Source: an uncultured Pelagibacteraceae bacterium
Lineage (GTDB): Bacteria > Pseudomonadota > Alphaproteobacteria > Pelagibacterales > Pelagibacteraceae
DNA length: 48,643 nt
Direction: 5' to 3'
Assembly: GCA_902543575.1 (NCBI GenBank)
Contig: CACBYV010000010.1
Location: forward strand, 1-48,643
Below the pieces are notes generated by a model, which saw only the letters and a program-made list of their open reading frames with translations, did no database searches and was not told the origin of the DNA. Position 1 is the stretch's first letter. Every line of letters begins with the position of its first letter. This document shows positions 33,985 to 43,830 of the stretch, in pieces. The position numbers and the translations under genes are program-made.

Positions 33985-36861
33985 TTAAGCGGTTTTTTTA
34001 AATTTTGTATCTAATAAAGGCTTTAAAAATTTACCTGTATAGCTATCTTTCACTTTTGCAACTTCCTCGGGTTTGCCTTCGGCAATAATATTTCCACCTT
34101 TAACACCACCCTCGGGTCCCATATCTACAATATAATCGGCAGTTTTAATAACATCTAAATTATGCTCAATAACTACAACTGAATTACCCGTTGCAACAAA
34201 GGTGTGCAATATCTCCAAAAGTTTTTTTATATCATGTTGATGTAATCCAGTAGTTGGTTCATCTAATATATACATTGTTCTTCCTGTAGACCTTTTAGAT
34301 AATTCTTTAGCAAGCTTAATACGCTGAGCCTCTCCACCTGATAGAGTTGTAGCTTGCTGACCAATTTTTATGTAGCCAAGACCAACTTTCTTTAACGTTA
34401 GAAGTTTAGTTTTGATGTTTGAAATATTTTCAAAATACTCACACCCTTCATCAACAGTCATATTTAAAACATCTGCAATACTCTTTTCTTTGAATTTAAT
34501 CTCTAATGTTTCTCTGTTGTATCTAGTACCTTTGCATTCATCGCATGTTATGTAAACATCAGGAAGAAAGTGCATTTCGTAAGTAATTACACCATCTCCT
34601 TCACACGCTTCACATCTTCCACCCTTTACATTGAAAGAAAATCTTCCAGGTTTATATCCTCTACTTTTTGCTTCAGGTAAATTGGTAAACCAGTCTCTTA
34701 TAGGACCAAAAGCTCCAGTATATGTAGCAGGATTTGATCTAGGAGTTCTACCAATAGGCGATTGATCAATATCTATAACTTTATCAATTAATTCTATTCC
34801 TTTAAATCCTCTAAATGGCTGAGGAATTTTTCTAGACTTATTATTATTCAAAGTAAGATTTAATGCATTGTATAAAGTTTGAAGTATCAAAGTAGATTTA
34901 CCACTTCCAGATACACCAGTAACACAAGTGAAACTACCTAAAGGTATTTTTAAATTTACGTTATTTAAATTATTTCCAGATGCACCATTGATTTCTAAAA
35001 ATCTACCATTTTTTGCAAGTCTTCTATTTTTTGGAATAGGTATGAAACTCTTATTTGATAAATATCTTCCAGTAATACTTTTGTCATTCTTTAAAATTTG
35101 CTCATATGTACCTTCAGCGACAATTTCTCCACCTTTATTTCCAGCTTCAGGTCCTAAATCTATTATATGATCTGCATTCTCCATTGTTTCTGTATCGTGC
35201 TCAACAACAATAACAGTATTACCTAAGTCTCTTAATCTTTTTAATGCATCTATAAGCTTAACATTATCTTTTTGATGTAAACCAATTGATGGTTCATCTA
35301 AAACGTATAGAACTCCAGTTAAACCTGATCCTATTTGTGAAGCTAGTCTAATTCTTTGTGCTTCACCACCAGATAACGTTCCAGACTCTCTAGATAAAGT
35401 TAAATAATCAAGACCAACATTTAAAAGAAAATCTAAACGTTCATTAATTTCTTTTAATATATGTTGAGCAATTTTAATTTGTCTTTTGTCTAGTTTAACT
35501 TCTAAAGATCTAAACCATTCCTTAGCATCAAAAATTGATTTTTCTGTAACTTGGCTTATGTTTAATTCGTTTATTTTAACACACAGAGCTTCATCTTTTA
35601 ATCGATAACCATTGCATCTTTCACATTTTGTATCGGATTGATATTGAGCAATTTCTTCTCTTTTCCAATCGCTATCTGTTTCTAAATATCTTCTCTCTAG
35701 ATTATTGACAACACCTTCAAAGGTTTTTTTATGCGAATACTTCTCATAGCCATCGTCATAAGTAAATTTAATTTCTTCATCATCAGATCCATACAAAATT
35801 ACATCCTTAATTTTTTTTGGTAGTTTTGACCATTTATCATCTAATGAAAAACCATAATGTTTAGATAAAGATGCTAATGTTTGGGCGTAATACATTGATG
35901 TAGATTTTGCCCAAGGTTCGATTGCACCATCTGCGATAGATTTTTTTTCATTTGGAACAACTAAATTTGGATCAACATTTAATTTCATTCCAATACCCTC
36001 ACATTCTTCACAGGCTCCATAAGGACTGTTAAATGAAAAGAGTCTTGGTTCAATTTCTTCAATAGTAAAACCACTTTCAGGACAAGCAAATTTGGTTGAG
36101 AAAATTAATTTTTCAATTTTTCTGTATTTTTTTGGAAGTGTTTCATTTTCATATTCAACAAAAAGCAAACCATTTGCTAAATTAACAGCTGTTTCAACAC
36201 TTTCGGCTAATCTGTTTCCTAATGATGAATTTATTACAATTCTATCAACTAAGATTGAAATATCGTGTTTAAGTTTTTTATTTAATTCTGGAACACTTTC
36301 AATATCATACAATTGGTCATCAACTTTGATTTTTCTAAATCCTCTTTTTTTGTATCCTAATATATCCTTTTTGTATTCACCCTTACGTCCTCGTACAACT
36401 GGAGCGTATAAATATATGGTTGATTTTTTTGGTAATTCTTTAATCTTATCGACAATTTGACTAATAGTTTGTGAAGTAATTGGTTTACCAGTGAATGGAG
36501 AGTAGGGTATTCCTGCTCTTGCATAAAGTACTCTCATGTAATCGTATATTTCAGTTACAGTTGCAACTGTTGATCTTGGATTTTTAGAAGTATTTTTTTG
36601 TTCTATTGAAATTGCTGGACTCAAACCTTCGATTAAATCTACATTTGGTTTTTTCATTTTGTCTAAAAACTGTCTTGCGTATGCAGATAAACTTTCAACA
36701 TATCGTCTTTGACCTTCTGCATAGACAGTATCGAATGCTAATGATGATTTTCCTGACCCAGATAGACCCGTTATTACAACAAATTTGTCTTTAGGAATCT
36801 CTAGTGAAATATTCTTTAAATTGTGCTCTTTTGCGCCCTTAATAAGTATCTTTTTAAGCAT
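33985..36861 (-). CDS. uvrA: Excinuclease ABC subunit A
   Basis: A 958-residue UvrA of normal length. It has two ABC ATPase halves: Walker [15 protein letters not shown] (about 33-46) and [16 protein letters not shown] (about 640-655), with signatures [29 protein letters not shown] and [31 protein letters not shown] given here only by their LSGGE cores, and three zinc sites including [16 protein letters not shown] and [16 protein letters not shown]. It recognises DNA damage with UvrB. It diverges from ssb across 80 bases with a palindrome. Confidence 0.98.
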   Translation of the reverse strand: MLKKILIKGAKEHNLKNISLEIPKDKFVVITGLSGSGKSSLAFDTVYAEGQRRYVESLSAYARQFLDKMKKPNVDLIEGLSPAISIEQKNTSKNPRSTVATVTEIYDYMRVLYARAGIPYSPFTGKPITSQTISQIVDKIKELPKKSTIYLYAPVVRGRKGEYKKDILGYKKRGFRKIKVDDQLYDIESVPELNKKLKHDISILVDRIVINSSLGNRLAESVETAVNLANGLLFVEYENETLPKKYRKIEKLIFSTKFACPESGFTIEEIEPRLFSFNSPYGACEECEGIGMKLNVDPNLVVPNEKKSIADGAIEPWAKSTSMYYAQTLASLSKHYGFSLDDKWSKLPKKIKDVILYGSDDEEIKFTYDDGYEKYSHKKTFEGVVNNLERRYLETDSDWKREEIAQYQSDTKCERCNGYRLKDEALCVKINELNISQVTEKSIFDAKEWFRSLEVKLDKRQIKIAQHILKEINERLDFLLNVGLDYLTLSRESGTLSGGEAQRIRLASQIGSGLTGVLYVLDEPSIGLHQKDNVKLIDALKRLRDLGNTVIVVEHDTETMENADHIIDLGPEAGNKGGEIVAEGTYEQILKNDKSITGRYLSNKSFIPIPKNRRLAKNGRFLEINGASGNNLNNVNLKIPLGSFTCVTGVSGSGKSTLILQTLYNALNLTLNNNKSRKIPQPFRGFKGIELIDKVIDIDQSPIGRTPRSNPATYTGAFGPIRDWFTNLPEAKSRGYKPGRFSFNVKGGRCEACEGDGVITYEMHFLPDVYITCDECKGTRYNRETLEIKFKEKSIADVLNMTVDEGCEYFENISNIKTKLLTLKKVGLGYIKIGQQATTLSGGEAQRIKLAKELSKRSTGRTMYILDEPTTGLHQHDIKKLLEILHTFVATGNSVVVIEHNLDVIKTADYIVDMGPEGGVKGGNIIAEGKPEEVAKVKDSYTGKFLKPLLDTKFKKTA

Positions 36862-36906
36862 AATTTTAGTTGCTTTAGTTTAATAAAATTAATATTCAAG
36901 CCTATT

Positions 36907-36924
36907 AATGTTATAAATAACATT
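36907..36924. promoter_or_regulatory. Palindrome in the uvrA/ssb intergenic region
   Basis: AATGTTAT-AA-ATAACATT is a dyad with two perfect 8-base arms, about halfway between the divergent uvrA and ssb starts, a place where many bacteria keep a LexA site. It does not match the alphaproteobacterial GTTC-N7-GTTC LexA box. Confidence 0.35.
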
Positions 36925-36941
36925 TCAAATATATAAATATT

Positions 36942-37388
36942 ATGGCAGGAAGCTTAAATAAAGTACTTTTAATCGGTCGATTAGGCGCAGATCCAGAAGT
37001 TAAACAAATGGTTAACGGTAAAAGTGTAGCAAGATTAAGCCTAGCTACAAGTCAATCCTGGAAAGATAAAAATACCGGTGAAAAAAAGGAAAAAACTGAA
37101 TGGCATAGAGTAGTTGTTTTCAATGAAGGACTAGTAAATGTAGTTCAACAATATTTAAAAAAAGGAGCACAAGTATACGTTGAAGGACAACTGACTACTA
37201 GAAAATGGAAAGATGAACAATCAGGTCAGGATAAATATTCTACTGAAATTTTAATTCAAGGATACAATTCATCATTAACAATGTTAGGTGGAGGAAATCA
37301 AAATTCAATTCCATCACAAGATAACAAACAAAGTTTTGATGATAGTTCTATGGCTCAAAACGAGTTAGACGATGATATCCCTTTCTAA
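36942..37388 (+). CDS. ssb: Single-stranded DNA-binding protein
   Basis: A 148-residue SSB. The OB-fold spans about 1-108 with [18 protein letters not shown] at the N-terminus, WHRVVVFN and [15 protein letters not shown] short glutamine/asparagine-rich linker leads to the acidic interaction tip DDDIPF at the C-terminus. It coats single-stranded DNA and recruits repair proteins. Stop is 4 bases before gyrA. Confidence 0.97.
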   Translation: MAGSLNKVLLIGRLGADPEVKQMVNGKSVARLSLATSQSWKDKNTGEKKEKTEWHRVVVFNEGLVNVVQQYLKKGAQVYVEGQLTTRKWKDEQSGQDKYSTEILIQGYNSSLTMLGGGNQNSIPSQDNKQSFDDSSMAQNELDDDIPF

Positions 37389-37392
37389 ATAA

Positions 37393-39966
37393 ATGCAAAA
37401 AAACGAAGTAACTAAAGATTTAAATATCAAACCAATTTCAATGTATGATGAAATGAGTTCATCATATTTATCTTACGCCATGAGCGTAATAATTAGTAGG
37501 GCATTACCCGACATAAGAGACGGACTTAAACCTGTTCACAGAAGAATTTTATATGCAATGCACAAAGGTGGTTTTGATTGGTCAAAACAATTTAGAAAAT
37601 CTGCAAGAATTGTTGGAGATGTAATTGGTAAATATCATCCGCATGGCGATCAAGCTGTGTACGATGCCTTGGTTAGAATGGTTCAAGATTTTTCAATGAG
37701 TGTTCCTTTAATTGATGGTCAGGGCAATTTTGGTTCAATCGATGGTGATCCACCTGCAGCAATGAGGTATACAGAAACAAAACTTGCAAAAATATCTCAA
37801 TTTTTGATTGATGATATAGAAAAAAATACTGTCTCATTTAAAAGTAACTACGACGAAACTGAGCAAGAACCCACAGTATTGCCAGCTCAATATCCTAATC
37901 TTTTGGTAAATGGAGCCGGAGGTATCGCTGTTGGTATGGCTACTAGTATACCACCACATAATCTTGGTGAAATTATTGATGGAACTTTAGCGCTTATAAA
38001 AAATAAAGATATTAAAGTAAAAGAGTTAATGAAACATATACCTGGCCCTGATTTTCCAACTGGTGGAGTTATTATCGGTAAAGATATTATTCGAGAAGGA
38101 TACAAAACAGGCAGAGGTTCTTTTAAAATTAGAGGTGAAATAAATGTTGAAAATCTTAAAAATGGTAAAGATAGATTAGTAATTACCTCAATACCTTATC
38201 AAGTGAACAAATCTAACTTAAATGAAAAAATCGCTGAATTAGTTAGAGACAAAAAAATAGAGGGTATAAGTGATATAAGAGATGAATCTAACAGAGAAGG
38301 TATAAGAGTAGCTATAGACTTAAGAAGAAGTGTTGAACCAGAGACAATCAAAAGACAACTTTATAAATATACATCCATTGAAACTTCATTTGGTTTTAAT
38401 TCATTAGCCATTGTAGATAACAAACCTAAAACATGTTCATTAAAAGATTTTTTAGAGAACTTTTTAAAATTTAGGGAAGATGTAGTTATTAAAAAAACAA
38501 AATATGATTTAAAAAAAGCAGAGGATCGTGTTCATGTATTACTTGGTTTATCCGTTAGTGTAGAAAACATTGATAAAGTAATAAAAATTATTAGATCTTC
38601 AAAGAATCCAGAAGAAGCAAAAAATACTCTTATAAAAACTAAATGGAAAATAACAAAATCTGCAAAATTAATTAAATTAGTTGATAGTAAAAATTATAAA
38701 GGATCTTACAACTTATCTGAAACTCAGGTTACATCAATATTAGAACTAAGATTACAAAAATTAACAGCTCTTGGAATTAATGAAATTGAAGAAGAAATAA
38801 AAAAATTATCTGAATTGATTACAAAGTATAAAAAAATAATAAATTCTAAAAGTGAACTATTAAAAGTAATTAGTAATGAGTTATCTCAAATTAAAGAGAA
38901 ATTTTCATCTCCGAGAAGAACACAGATTATAGATGCTGTTTTAAACTATAATATTGAAGAAACTATTCAAAAAGAGTCTGTAATTATTACAATTACTTTA
39001 CAAGGATACATTAAAAGAGGTGCTTTGAGTAATGTTAAACAACAGAAAAGAGGTGGTAAAGGCAAAACAGGAATTAAGACAAGAGACGAAGATTCTGTAG
39101 TACAAACATTATCGGTAAACACTCACACATCTGTACTATTTTTCTCCACTGAAGGATTAGCATACAAAGTTAAAGCTTGGAAAATTCCAGAGGGATCAGC
39201 CGCATCAAAAGGTAAGTCTTTATTTAATATTCTTCCTCTAAAAAATCATCAATCAATTAGTTCAATTATGCCATTTCCAGATAGCGATGTTGATACAAAA
39301 GATATGCATATCATTTTTGCAACTAGTGAAGGAAAAATTAGAAAGAATAATCTTGAAGATTTTACCTCAATTAATGCTTCGGGTAAAATTGCAATGAAAC
39401 TTGATGGTAATGATAAAATTATCGGTGTTAAAATTTGTAGAGATGATCAGGATATAATTTTAAGTACTAAATTAGGAAAATGCATAAGGTTTGAATCGAA
39501 AAAACTTAGAGTTTTCAAAGGTAGATCATCAAAAGGTATAAGAGGTATCAATTTAGCAGAAAATGATACTATTGTATCTCTGTCTATTATTGATCATGAC
39601 TCAAACAAGAAAGCAAAAACTAAAGATCAAAAATCAGAAATTAAAGCTAAAGAAAAGTTCATTCTGTCTATTACAGAGAATGGTTATGGTAAGAGAACAT
39701 CTCATTATGATTATAGAGTTACAAATAGAGGAGGAAAAGGAATTATCGGTATTGTAAATTCACAAAGAAACGGGAATGTTTCTTCATCTTTTCCTGTTTT
39801 TGAAGGAGATCAAATATTAATTTCAACAAATAAAGGTAGAGTAATAAGAACAGCTGTTAAAGAAATAAGAATAGCTGGTCGAAATACGCAAGGTGTTAGA
39901 ATAATTAAACTGACTGGTGATGAAAAAGTAGTTTCTGCTATTAAATTAGATGATAATCTTATTTAA
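37393..39966 (+). CDS. gyrA: DNA gyrase subunit A
   Basis: An 857-residue type IIA topoisomerase A subunit. Catalytic tyrosine lies in [10 protein letters not shown] (about 121-130); the winged-helix region has [18 protein letters not shown], and the quinolone-contact area reads [15 protein letters not shown]. The GyrA box in the C-terminal beta-pinwheel is QQKRGGKGK (about 553-561), which distinguishes it from ParC. A lysine-rich insertion (about 736-753) interrupts the pinwheel. It begins 4 bases after ssb and shares its stop with the coaD start (TAATG). Confidence 0.97.
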   Translation: MQKNEVTKDLNIKPISMYDEMSSSYLSYAMSVIISRALPDIRDGLKPVHRRILYAMHKGGFDWSKQFRKSARIVGDVIGKYHPHGDQAVYDALVRMVQDFSMSVPLIDGQGNFGSIDGDPPAAMRYTETKLAKISQFLIDDIEKNTVSFKSNYDETEQEPTVLPAQYPNLLVNGAGGIAVGMATSIPPHNLGEIIDGTLALIKNKDIKVKELMKHIPGPDFPTGGVIIGKDIIREGYKTGRGSFKIRGEINVENLKNGKDRLVITSIPYQVNKSNLNEKIAELVRDKKIEGISDIRDESNREGIRVAIDLRRSVEPETIKRQLYKYTSIETSFGFNSLAIVDNKPKTCSLKDFLENFLKFREDVVIKKTKYDLKKAEDRVHVLLGLSVSVENIDKVIKIIRSSKNPEEAKNTLIKTKWKITKSAKLIKLVDSKNYKGSYNLSETQVTSILELRLQKLTALGINEIEEEIKKLSELITKYKKIINSKSELLKVISNELSQIKEKFSSPRRTQIIDAVLNYNIEETIQKESVIITITLQGYIKRGALSNVKQQKRGGKGKTGIKTRDEDSVVQTLSVNTHTSVLFFSTEGLAYKVKAWKIPEGSAASKGKSLFNILPLKNHQSISSIMPFPDSDVDTKDMHIIFATSEGKIRKNNLEDFTSINASGKIAMKLDGNDKIIGVKICRDDQDIILSTKLGKCIRFESKKLRVFKGRSSKGIRGINLAENDTIVSLSIIDHDSNKKAKTKDQKSEIKAKEKFILSITENGYGKRTSHYDYRVTNRGGKGIIGIVNSQRNGNVSSSFPVFEGDQILISTNKGRVIRTAVKEIRIAGRNTQGVRIIKLTGDEKVVSAIKLDDNLI

Positions 39967-40460
39967 TGAAAAATATAGCTATCTATCCAGGAACTTTTGA
40001 TCCAATTACTTTTGGCCATATAGATGTCATTAAAAAATCACTCAAGATAGTAGATAAAGTAATTGTAGGTATTTCAGATGGAAATCAAAAAAACTTCCTA
40101 TTTTCATTAGATGAAAGAATAGAAATTGTTAAAAGAGCTCTTTATAAAGATCTAAAATTTAAAAAGAATAAGGTTGATGTTATAAAATTTAATACTTTGA
40201 CAACAGACCTTTGTAAAAAATATAAATCAAATATAATCTTAAGAGGCTTAAGAGCAGTTTCAGATTTTGAGTATGAATTTCAATTAGCTGGAATGAATAG
40301 AAAACTTAATAATCAAGTTGAGACAATTTTTTTAATGTCAGATATTGAAAATCAAATAATATCATCTAGGTTTGTTAAAGAAATTGCTCAACATAATGGT
40401 GATTTGAAAAAATTTACGACCAAAAGTACAATTAAATCATTGAAAGAGGTTTATGAATAA
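39966..40460 (+). CDS. coaD: Phosphopantetheine adenylyltransferase
   Basis: A 164-residue nucleotidyltransferase with the HXGH-type motif in YPGTFDPITFGHIDVIKKS (about 5-23), LRGLRAVSDFEYEFQLAGMN (about 90-109) and SSRFVKEIAQHNGDL. It adds AMP to phosphopantetheine in coenzyme A synthesis. gyrA-coaD-cyclophilin-tgt is a common alphaproteobacterial order. It overlaps the next gene by 8 bases. Confidence 0.96.
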   Translation: MKNIAIYPGTFDPITFGHIDVIKKSLKIVDKVIVGISDGNQKNFLFSLDERIEIVKRALYKDLKFKKNKVDVIKFNTLTTDLCKKYKSNIILRGLRAVSDFEYEFQLAGMNRKLNNQVETIFLMSDIENQIISSRFVKEIAQHNGDLKKFTTKSTIKSLKEVYE

Positions 40461-41010
40461 ATTTTTAAATATTTTAATTATTTTTTTTATTTTTTTATCA
40501 ACAAATTTAATAGCAAAGGAGAATATAATGATTTTAAAATTAAAAGATGGTGATGTCAAAATTGAAATGTACCCTGATGTTGCACCAAATCATGTTAAAA
40601 GAATACAAGAGTTAGCAGACTCAGGACAATATGATAATGTTGTTTTTCATAGAGTAATTGATGGGTTTATGGCACAAACAGGTGATGTAAAATTTGGAAA
40701 TTCATCTTCAAAAGATTTCGATTTAAGAAGAGCGGGTATTGGTGGATCTGATTTACCAGATTTAAATCAAGAATTTAATGACCTACCTCATGATAGAGGA
40801 ACCGTTTCTATGGCAAGATCGTCAGATCCTAATAGTGCTAATAGTCAATTTTTTATATGTTTTAAACCAGCACCTTTCCTAGATAGACAATATACTGTTT
40901 TTGGAAAAGTAATAGAAGGAATGGAATTTGTTGATATGATTACAAAAGGTGATGGCGATAACGGAGCAGTTTCAAATCCAGATAAAATTATTAGTTTTAA
41001 ATCTCAATAA
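40453..41010 (+). CDS. ppiA: Cyclophilin-type peptidyl-prolyl isomerase, exported
   Basis: A 185-residue cyclophilin. Residues 1-22 form a signal peptide (LNILIIFFIFLSTNLIAK). The core contains VVFHRVIDGFMAQTGD (about 68-83), RGTVSMARSSDPNSANSQFFI (about 116-136) and FLDRQYTVFGKVIEGMEFVD, i.e. the active-site Arg, Phe, Met and Gln. It speeds proline isomerisation, probably in the periplasm. A second Met (near residue 26) could give a cytosolic form. Confidence 0.93.
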   Translation: MNKFLNILIIFFIFLSTNLIAKENIMILKLKDGDVKIEMYPDVAPNHVKRIQELADSGQYDNVVFHRVIDGFMAQTGDVKFGNSSSKDFDLRRAGIGGSDLPDLNQEFNDLPHDRGTVSMARSSDPNSANSQFFICFKPAPFLDRQYTVFGKVIEGMEFVDMITKGDGDNGAVSNPDKIISFKSQ

Positions 41011-41021
41011 TTAAATAATGA

Positions 41022-42134
41022 ATGTCATTAAAAGATTTCAATTTTAATGTTCATCATACTCAAAATTATGCAAGAGTAGGAATTATAGAGACCCATAGAG
41101 GCAATATAAACACTCCTGCATTTATGCCAGTTGGTACTCAAGCAACTGTTAAAGGTGTTTTTTTAGATGATATAAAAAAAACAGGTAGTGAGATCATCTT
41201 ATCAAATACGTACCATCTAATGATAAGACCTGGTGTAGAAAGAATTGAAAGTGTTGGAGGACTTCATGAATTCATGAATTGTGATTTACCAATTTTAACG
41301 GACTCAGGTGGTTTTCAAGTTATGTCTTTATCAAAATTAAATAAAATCGATAGAGATAAAGGTGCAATTTTTCAATCACATATAGATGGTAAAACTTTTA
41401 TTTTAAGCCCTGAAGAAAGCATAAGAATTCAAAAAGGTTTGAACTCAGACATAGTAATGGTTATGGATGAATGCCCTAAAAATACTAAAGATTATGATAA
41501 AATTAAAAAATCAATGGAATTATCATCAGAGTGGGCAAAAAGATCAAAAGATGCATTTGGAATAAATGACCACAAAGGTTTATTTGGAATTGTACAAGGT
41601 GGATTATTTAATGATCTAAGAATCAAATCTTTAAACAATCTTATCGATATTGGATTTAATGGATATGCTCTAGGAGGATTGGCAGTAGGGGAGACACAAG
41701 ACGAAATGTTTGATGTTCTTGATGGAATAAAAGTTCATATGCCTAAAGATAAACCAAGATATTTAATGGGTGTTGGTACTCCATCTGATATACTCGGGGC
41801 AGTTAAGAGGGGTGTTGATATGTTTGACTGTGTAATGCCAACGAGATCAGGGAGAACTGGTTTAGCTTTTACATGGGATGGACAAATTCAAATTAGAAAT
41901 TCAAAATATAAAAATGATAATACTCCTCTGGACAAAAATGTCACAAAGTTCAATTTAAATAAATATTCTAAGAATTATTTAAATCATTTATTTAACACTA
42001 ATGAAATGTTGGCCTCAATGATTCTGACCTTAAATAACATCAACTTTTATCAAGATTTAATGAGAAACATTAGAGACAATATAAAACATGGTACTTTTGA
42101 TGAATTTCACGATAAGTACATCAATAAATTGTAA
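41022..42134 (+). CDS. tgt: tRNA-guanine transglycosylase
   Basis: A 370-residue TIM-barrel enzyme. Catalytic and binding segments are LTDSGGFQVMSL (about 89-100, nucleophile-side Asp), GIVQGGLFNDLR, GYALGGLAVGE (about 215-225), YLMGVGTPSDIL and FDCVMPTRSGRTGLAFT (second catalytic Asp). The C-terminal zinc site of bacterial TGT normally has three Cys and a His; in the last 80 residues I see no cysteine, so the zinc site appears lost. It exchanges guanine for preQ1 in queuosine tRNAs. queA, often adjacent, is not in this cluster. Confidence 0.94.
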   Translation: MSLKDFNFNVHHTQNYARVGIIETHRGNINTPAFMPVGTQATVKGVFLDDIKKTGSEIILSNTYHLMIRPGVERIESVGGLHEFMNCDLPILTDSGGFQVMSLSKLNKIDRDKGAIFQSHIDGKTFILSPEESIRIQKGLNSDIVMVMDECPKNTKDYDKIKKSMELSSEWAKRSKDAFGINDHKGLFGIVQGGLFNDLRIKSLNNLIDIGFNGYALGGLAVGETQDEMFDVLDGIKVHMPKDKPRYLMGVGTPSDILGAVKRGVDMFDCVMPTRSGRTGLAFTWDGQIQIRNSKYKNDNTPLDKNVTKFNLNKYSKNYLNHLFNTNEMLASMILTLNNINFYQDLMRNIRDNIKHGTFDEFHDKYINKL

Positions 42135-42144
42135 ATTTTTAACA

Positions 42145-42172
42145 TTGATTAATAAAAAAAAATCAATATAAA
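42145..42172 (+). promoter_or_regulatory. Probable sigma-70-type promoter of tRNA-Lys
   Basis: TTGATT (42145-42150) and TATAAA (42167-42172) are separated by 16 bp, and the tRNA begins 13 bases after the -10. Position and spacing fit a promoter for the tRNA. Confidence 0.5.
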
Positions 42173-42184
42173 AACGGTTTTTGG

Positions 42185-42260
<76 letters not shown>

Positions 42261-42261
42261 C

Positions 42262-43083
42262 TTATGCAATTGGCGGATATTTGATAACAATTTCGTTTAT
42301 CCAATTTGTAATATTATTAATTCTATTTGTTGATGATGGGTGAGTAGACATAAATTCTGGCGGTTCTTTCCCTTTTTTAGCTTCCTTCATTCTTTCCCAA
42401 ACTTTTATTGTTTCCCTAATGTCATAACCGGATAGTGATGCAAATATCAAACCAAGATAATCAGCTTCACTCTCTTGTTTTCTATTGAAAGGATTCATAA
42501 TTCCTATCTGCGATAATAAACCGACAGCATTCATCCCTGTGGTTCTATTTATCTGAGATACTTTACCTTTAGTGGCTATATCTAAAATTGCTGTACCAGT
42601 ATTTAACAAAACACCTCTACTTGCTCTTTCTACTGAATGTTTTGCAACAGCATGCGCAATTTCATGACCCATTACAGCTGCCAATCCATCTTCATTTTTA
42701 GTTATATCTAATAGACCTGTATAAACAGCTATTTTACCTCCAGGCATACACCAAGCATTTTTAACTTTTTTTTTATCAATAAGTATATATTCCCAATCAA
42801 AATTTATAGTTGGGTCAGGTATATTATTGCGGTCAAAGTATTCTGATATTGAATATTCAATTTTGGATCCAATTTCTTTTATTTGATTTAATGTTTTAGT
42901 ATCATCACTTAAAGTTTCTTTCTCTTTTACCTTTTCATATAATTGAGCAGCTTTCGCATTTAGGTTAGATTCGGGAATTAATTTTAGTTGTTTTCGATCT
43001 GTTATTGGTGCACTACCACATGCAGATAGACCAAAAGATAAGCAACTACAACCAAATAAATGTATGAAATTTCTTCTATTCAC
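42262..43083 (-). CDS. M48-family metalloprotease, lipoprotein with twin-arginine-like signal
   Basis: A 273-residue zinc protease. HEIAHAVAKH (about 142-151) is the HEXXH motif, and the third ligand glutamate is in ESEADYLGLIFA (about 206-217), as in BepA/LoiP-type M48 peptidases. The N-terminus has RRNFI followed by a hydrophobic stretch and the lipobox LSAC (about 19-22), so it may be a Tat-exported lipoprotein. M48 lipoproteins usually take part in envelope or outer-membrane quality control. It is convergent with tRNA-Lys, ending one base after it. Confidence 0.88.
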   Translation of the reverse strand: MNRRNFIHLFGCSCLSFGLSACGSAPITDRKQLKLIPESNLNAKAAQLYEKVKEKETLSDDTKTLNQIKEIGSKIEYSISEYFDRNNIPDPTINFDWEYILIDKKKVKNAWCMPGGKIAVYTGLLDITKNEDGLAAVMGHEIAHAVAKHSVERASRGVLLNTGTAILDIATKGKVSQINRTTGMNAVGLLSQIGIMNPFNRKQESEADYLGLIFASLSGYDIRETIKVWERMKEAKKGKEPPEFMSTHPSSTNRINNITNWINEIVIKYPPIA

Positions 43084-43125
43084 TTTTTTTACTTAATATA
43101 TTACACCTTTTTTATAATAATTTAT

Positions 43126-43203
43126 ATGATACTAAATAACAAAATTTTAATAGTACTATTTGTACTGGCAGTCGTATTTGTTTTATATGCAAGTTACAGT
43201 TAA
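43126..43203 (+). CDS. Possible 25-residue membrane micro-protein
   Basis: ATG at 43126 opens 25 codons reading MILNNKILIVLFVLAVVFVL followed by YASYS, a single strong transmembrane helix. It ends 3 bases before the DUF502 gene on the same strand. There is no strong SD, and in such A+T-rich DNA a hydrophobic short frame can occur by chance, so it is only a candidate. Confidence 0.3.
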   Translation: MILNNKILIVLFVLAVVFVLYASYS

Positions 43204-43206
43204 TTT

Positions 43207-43830
43207 ATGGCAAAATTAAAGAGAAGAGGCATTTCAATCCTTGGAAGGCTTAGAAACTATTTTATAGCAGGAATAGTTGTTCTTGTTCCAATAGGTATCA
43301 CATTATATTTAACTAGATTTTTTATATCTATATCGTCAAAATTAATACCAAACGAATTAAATCCAAATAGTTATTTGCCTTTTGCAATACCAGGTTTAGA
43401 AATATTATTAGCTATAATTTTTATTACAATAATTGGAAGTTTATCTCTTTCATTTATTGGAAAAAAAATACTTAAAATATTTAATGATATATTAAAAAGA
43501 ATACCAATACTTAGAACAATTTATTCAGCAATTGGCCAAATGACTGAAACATTAGCACCAAAAAAAGGATCAAAGAAAAGTGTAGTCTTAGTTGAGTATC
43601 CGAGAAAAGGAAGTTGGGCAGTAGGGTTTGCGACCAGAGAAAACGATGGTGAAATATCAAAAAAAACAAATACTAATCTTATTAATGTATTTGTTCCAAC
43701 AACACCGAATCCTACAAGTGGATTTTTATTAATGTTTCCCAAAGATGAAGTTATTTATTTAGATATGACTTTTGAAGAAGCGTCTAAATTTATTGTTTCA
43801 GCCGGTACTTCAGATCCAAAAAAAATTTAA
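43207..43830 (+). CDS. DUF502-family membrane protein
   Basis: A 207-residue protein of the DUF502 family. Two membrane helices (about 15-35 and 54-78) are joined by a loop with the characteristic GIVVLVPIGITLYLTRFF; the cytoplasmic part carries PILRTIYSAIGQMTETL, VVLVEYPRKGSWAVGFATRE and VFVPTTPNPTSGFLLMFPK. The function is not known for bacteria; plant relatives (COV-like) affect vascular patterning. Ends in a 4-base overlap with the convergent recG. Confidence 0.88.
   Translation: MAKLKRRGISILGRLRNYFIAGIVVLVPIGITLYLTRFFISISSKLIPNELNPNSYLPFAIPGLEILLAIIFITIIGSLSLSFIGKKILKIFNDILKRIPILRTIYSAIGQMTETLAPKKGSKKSVVLVEYPRKGSWAVGFATRENDGEISKKTNTNLINVFVPTTPNPTSGFLLMFPKDEVIYLDMTFEEASKFIVSAGTSDPKKI

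Noticed and set aside
36907..36924. uvrA/ssb palindrome as a third Zur box
   Set aside because: It shares the TGTTAT half but the dyad is one base shorter than the two znu sites (14 against 15), and neither neighbour is a zinc gene.
42144..42167. ATTGATT/AATCAAT inverted repeat as a terminator of tgt
   Set aside because: The stem is weak A+T, the loop is long, and no T-run follows; the same bases are better explained as the -35 and spacer of the tRNA-Lys promoter.
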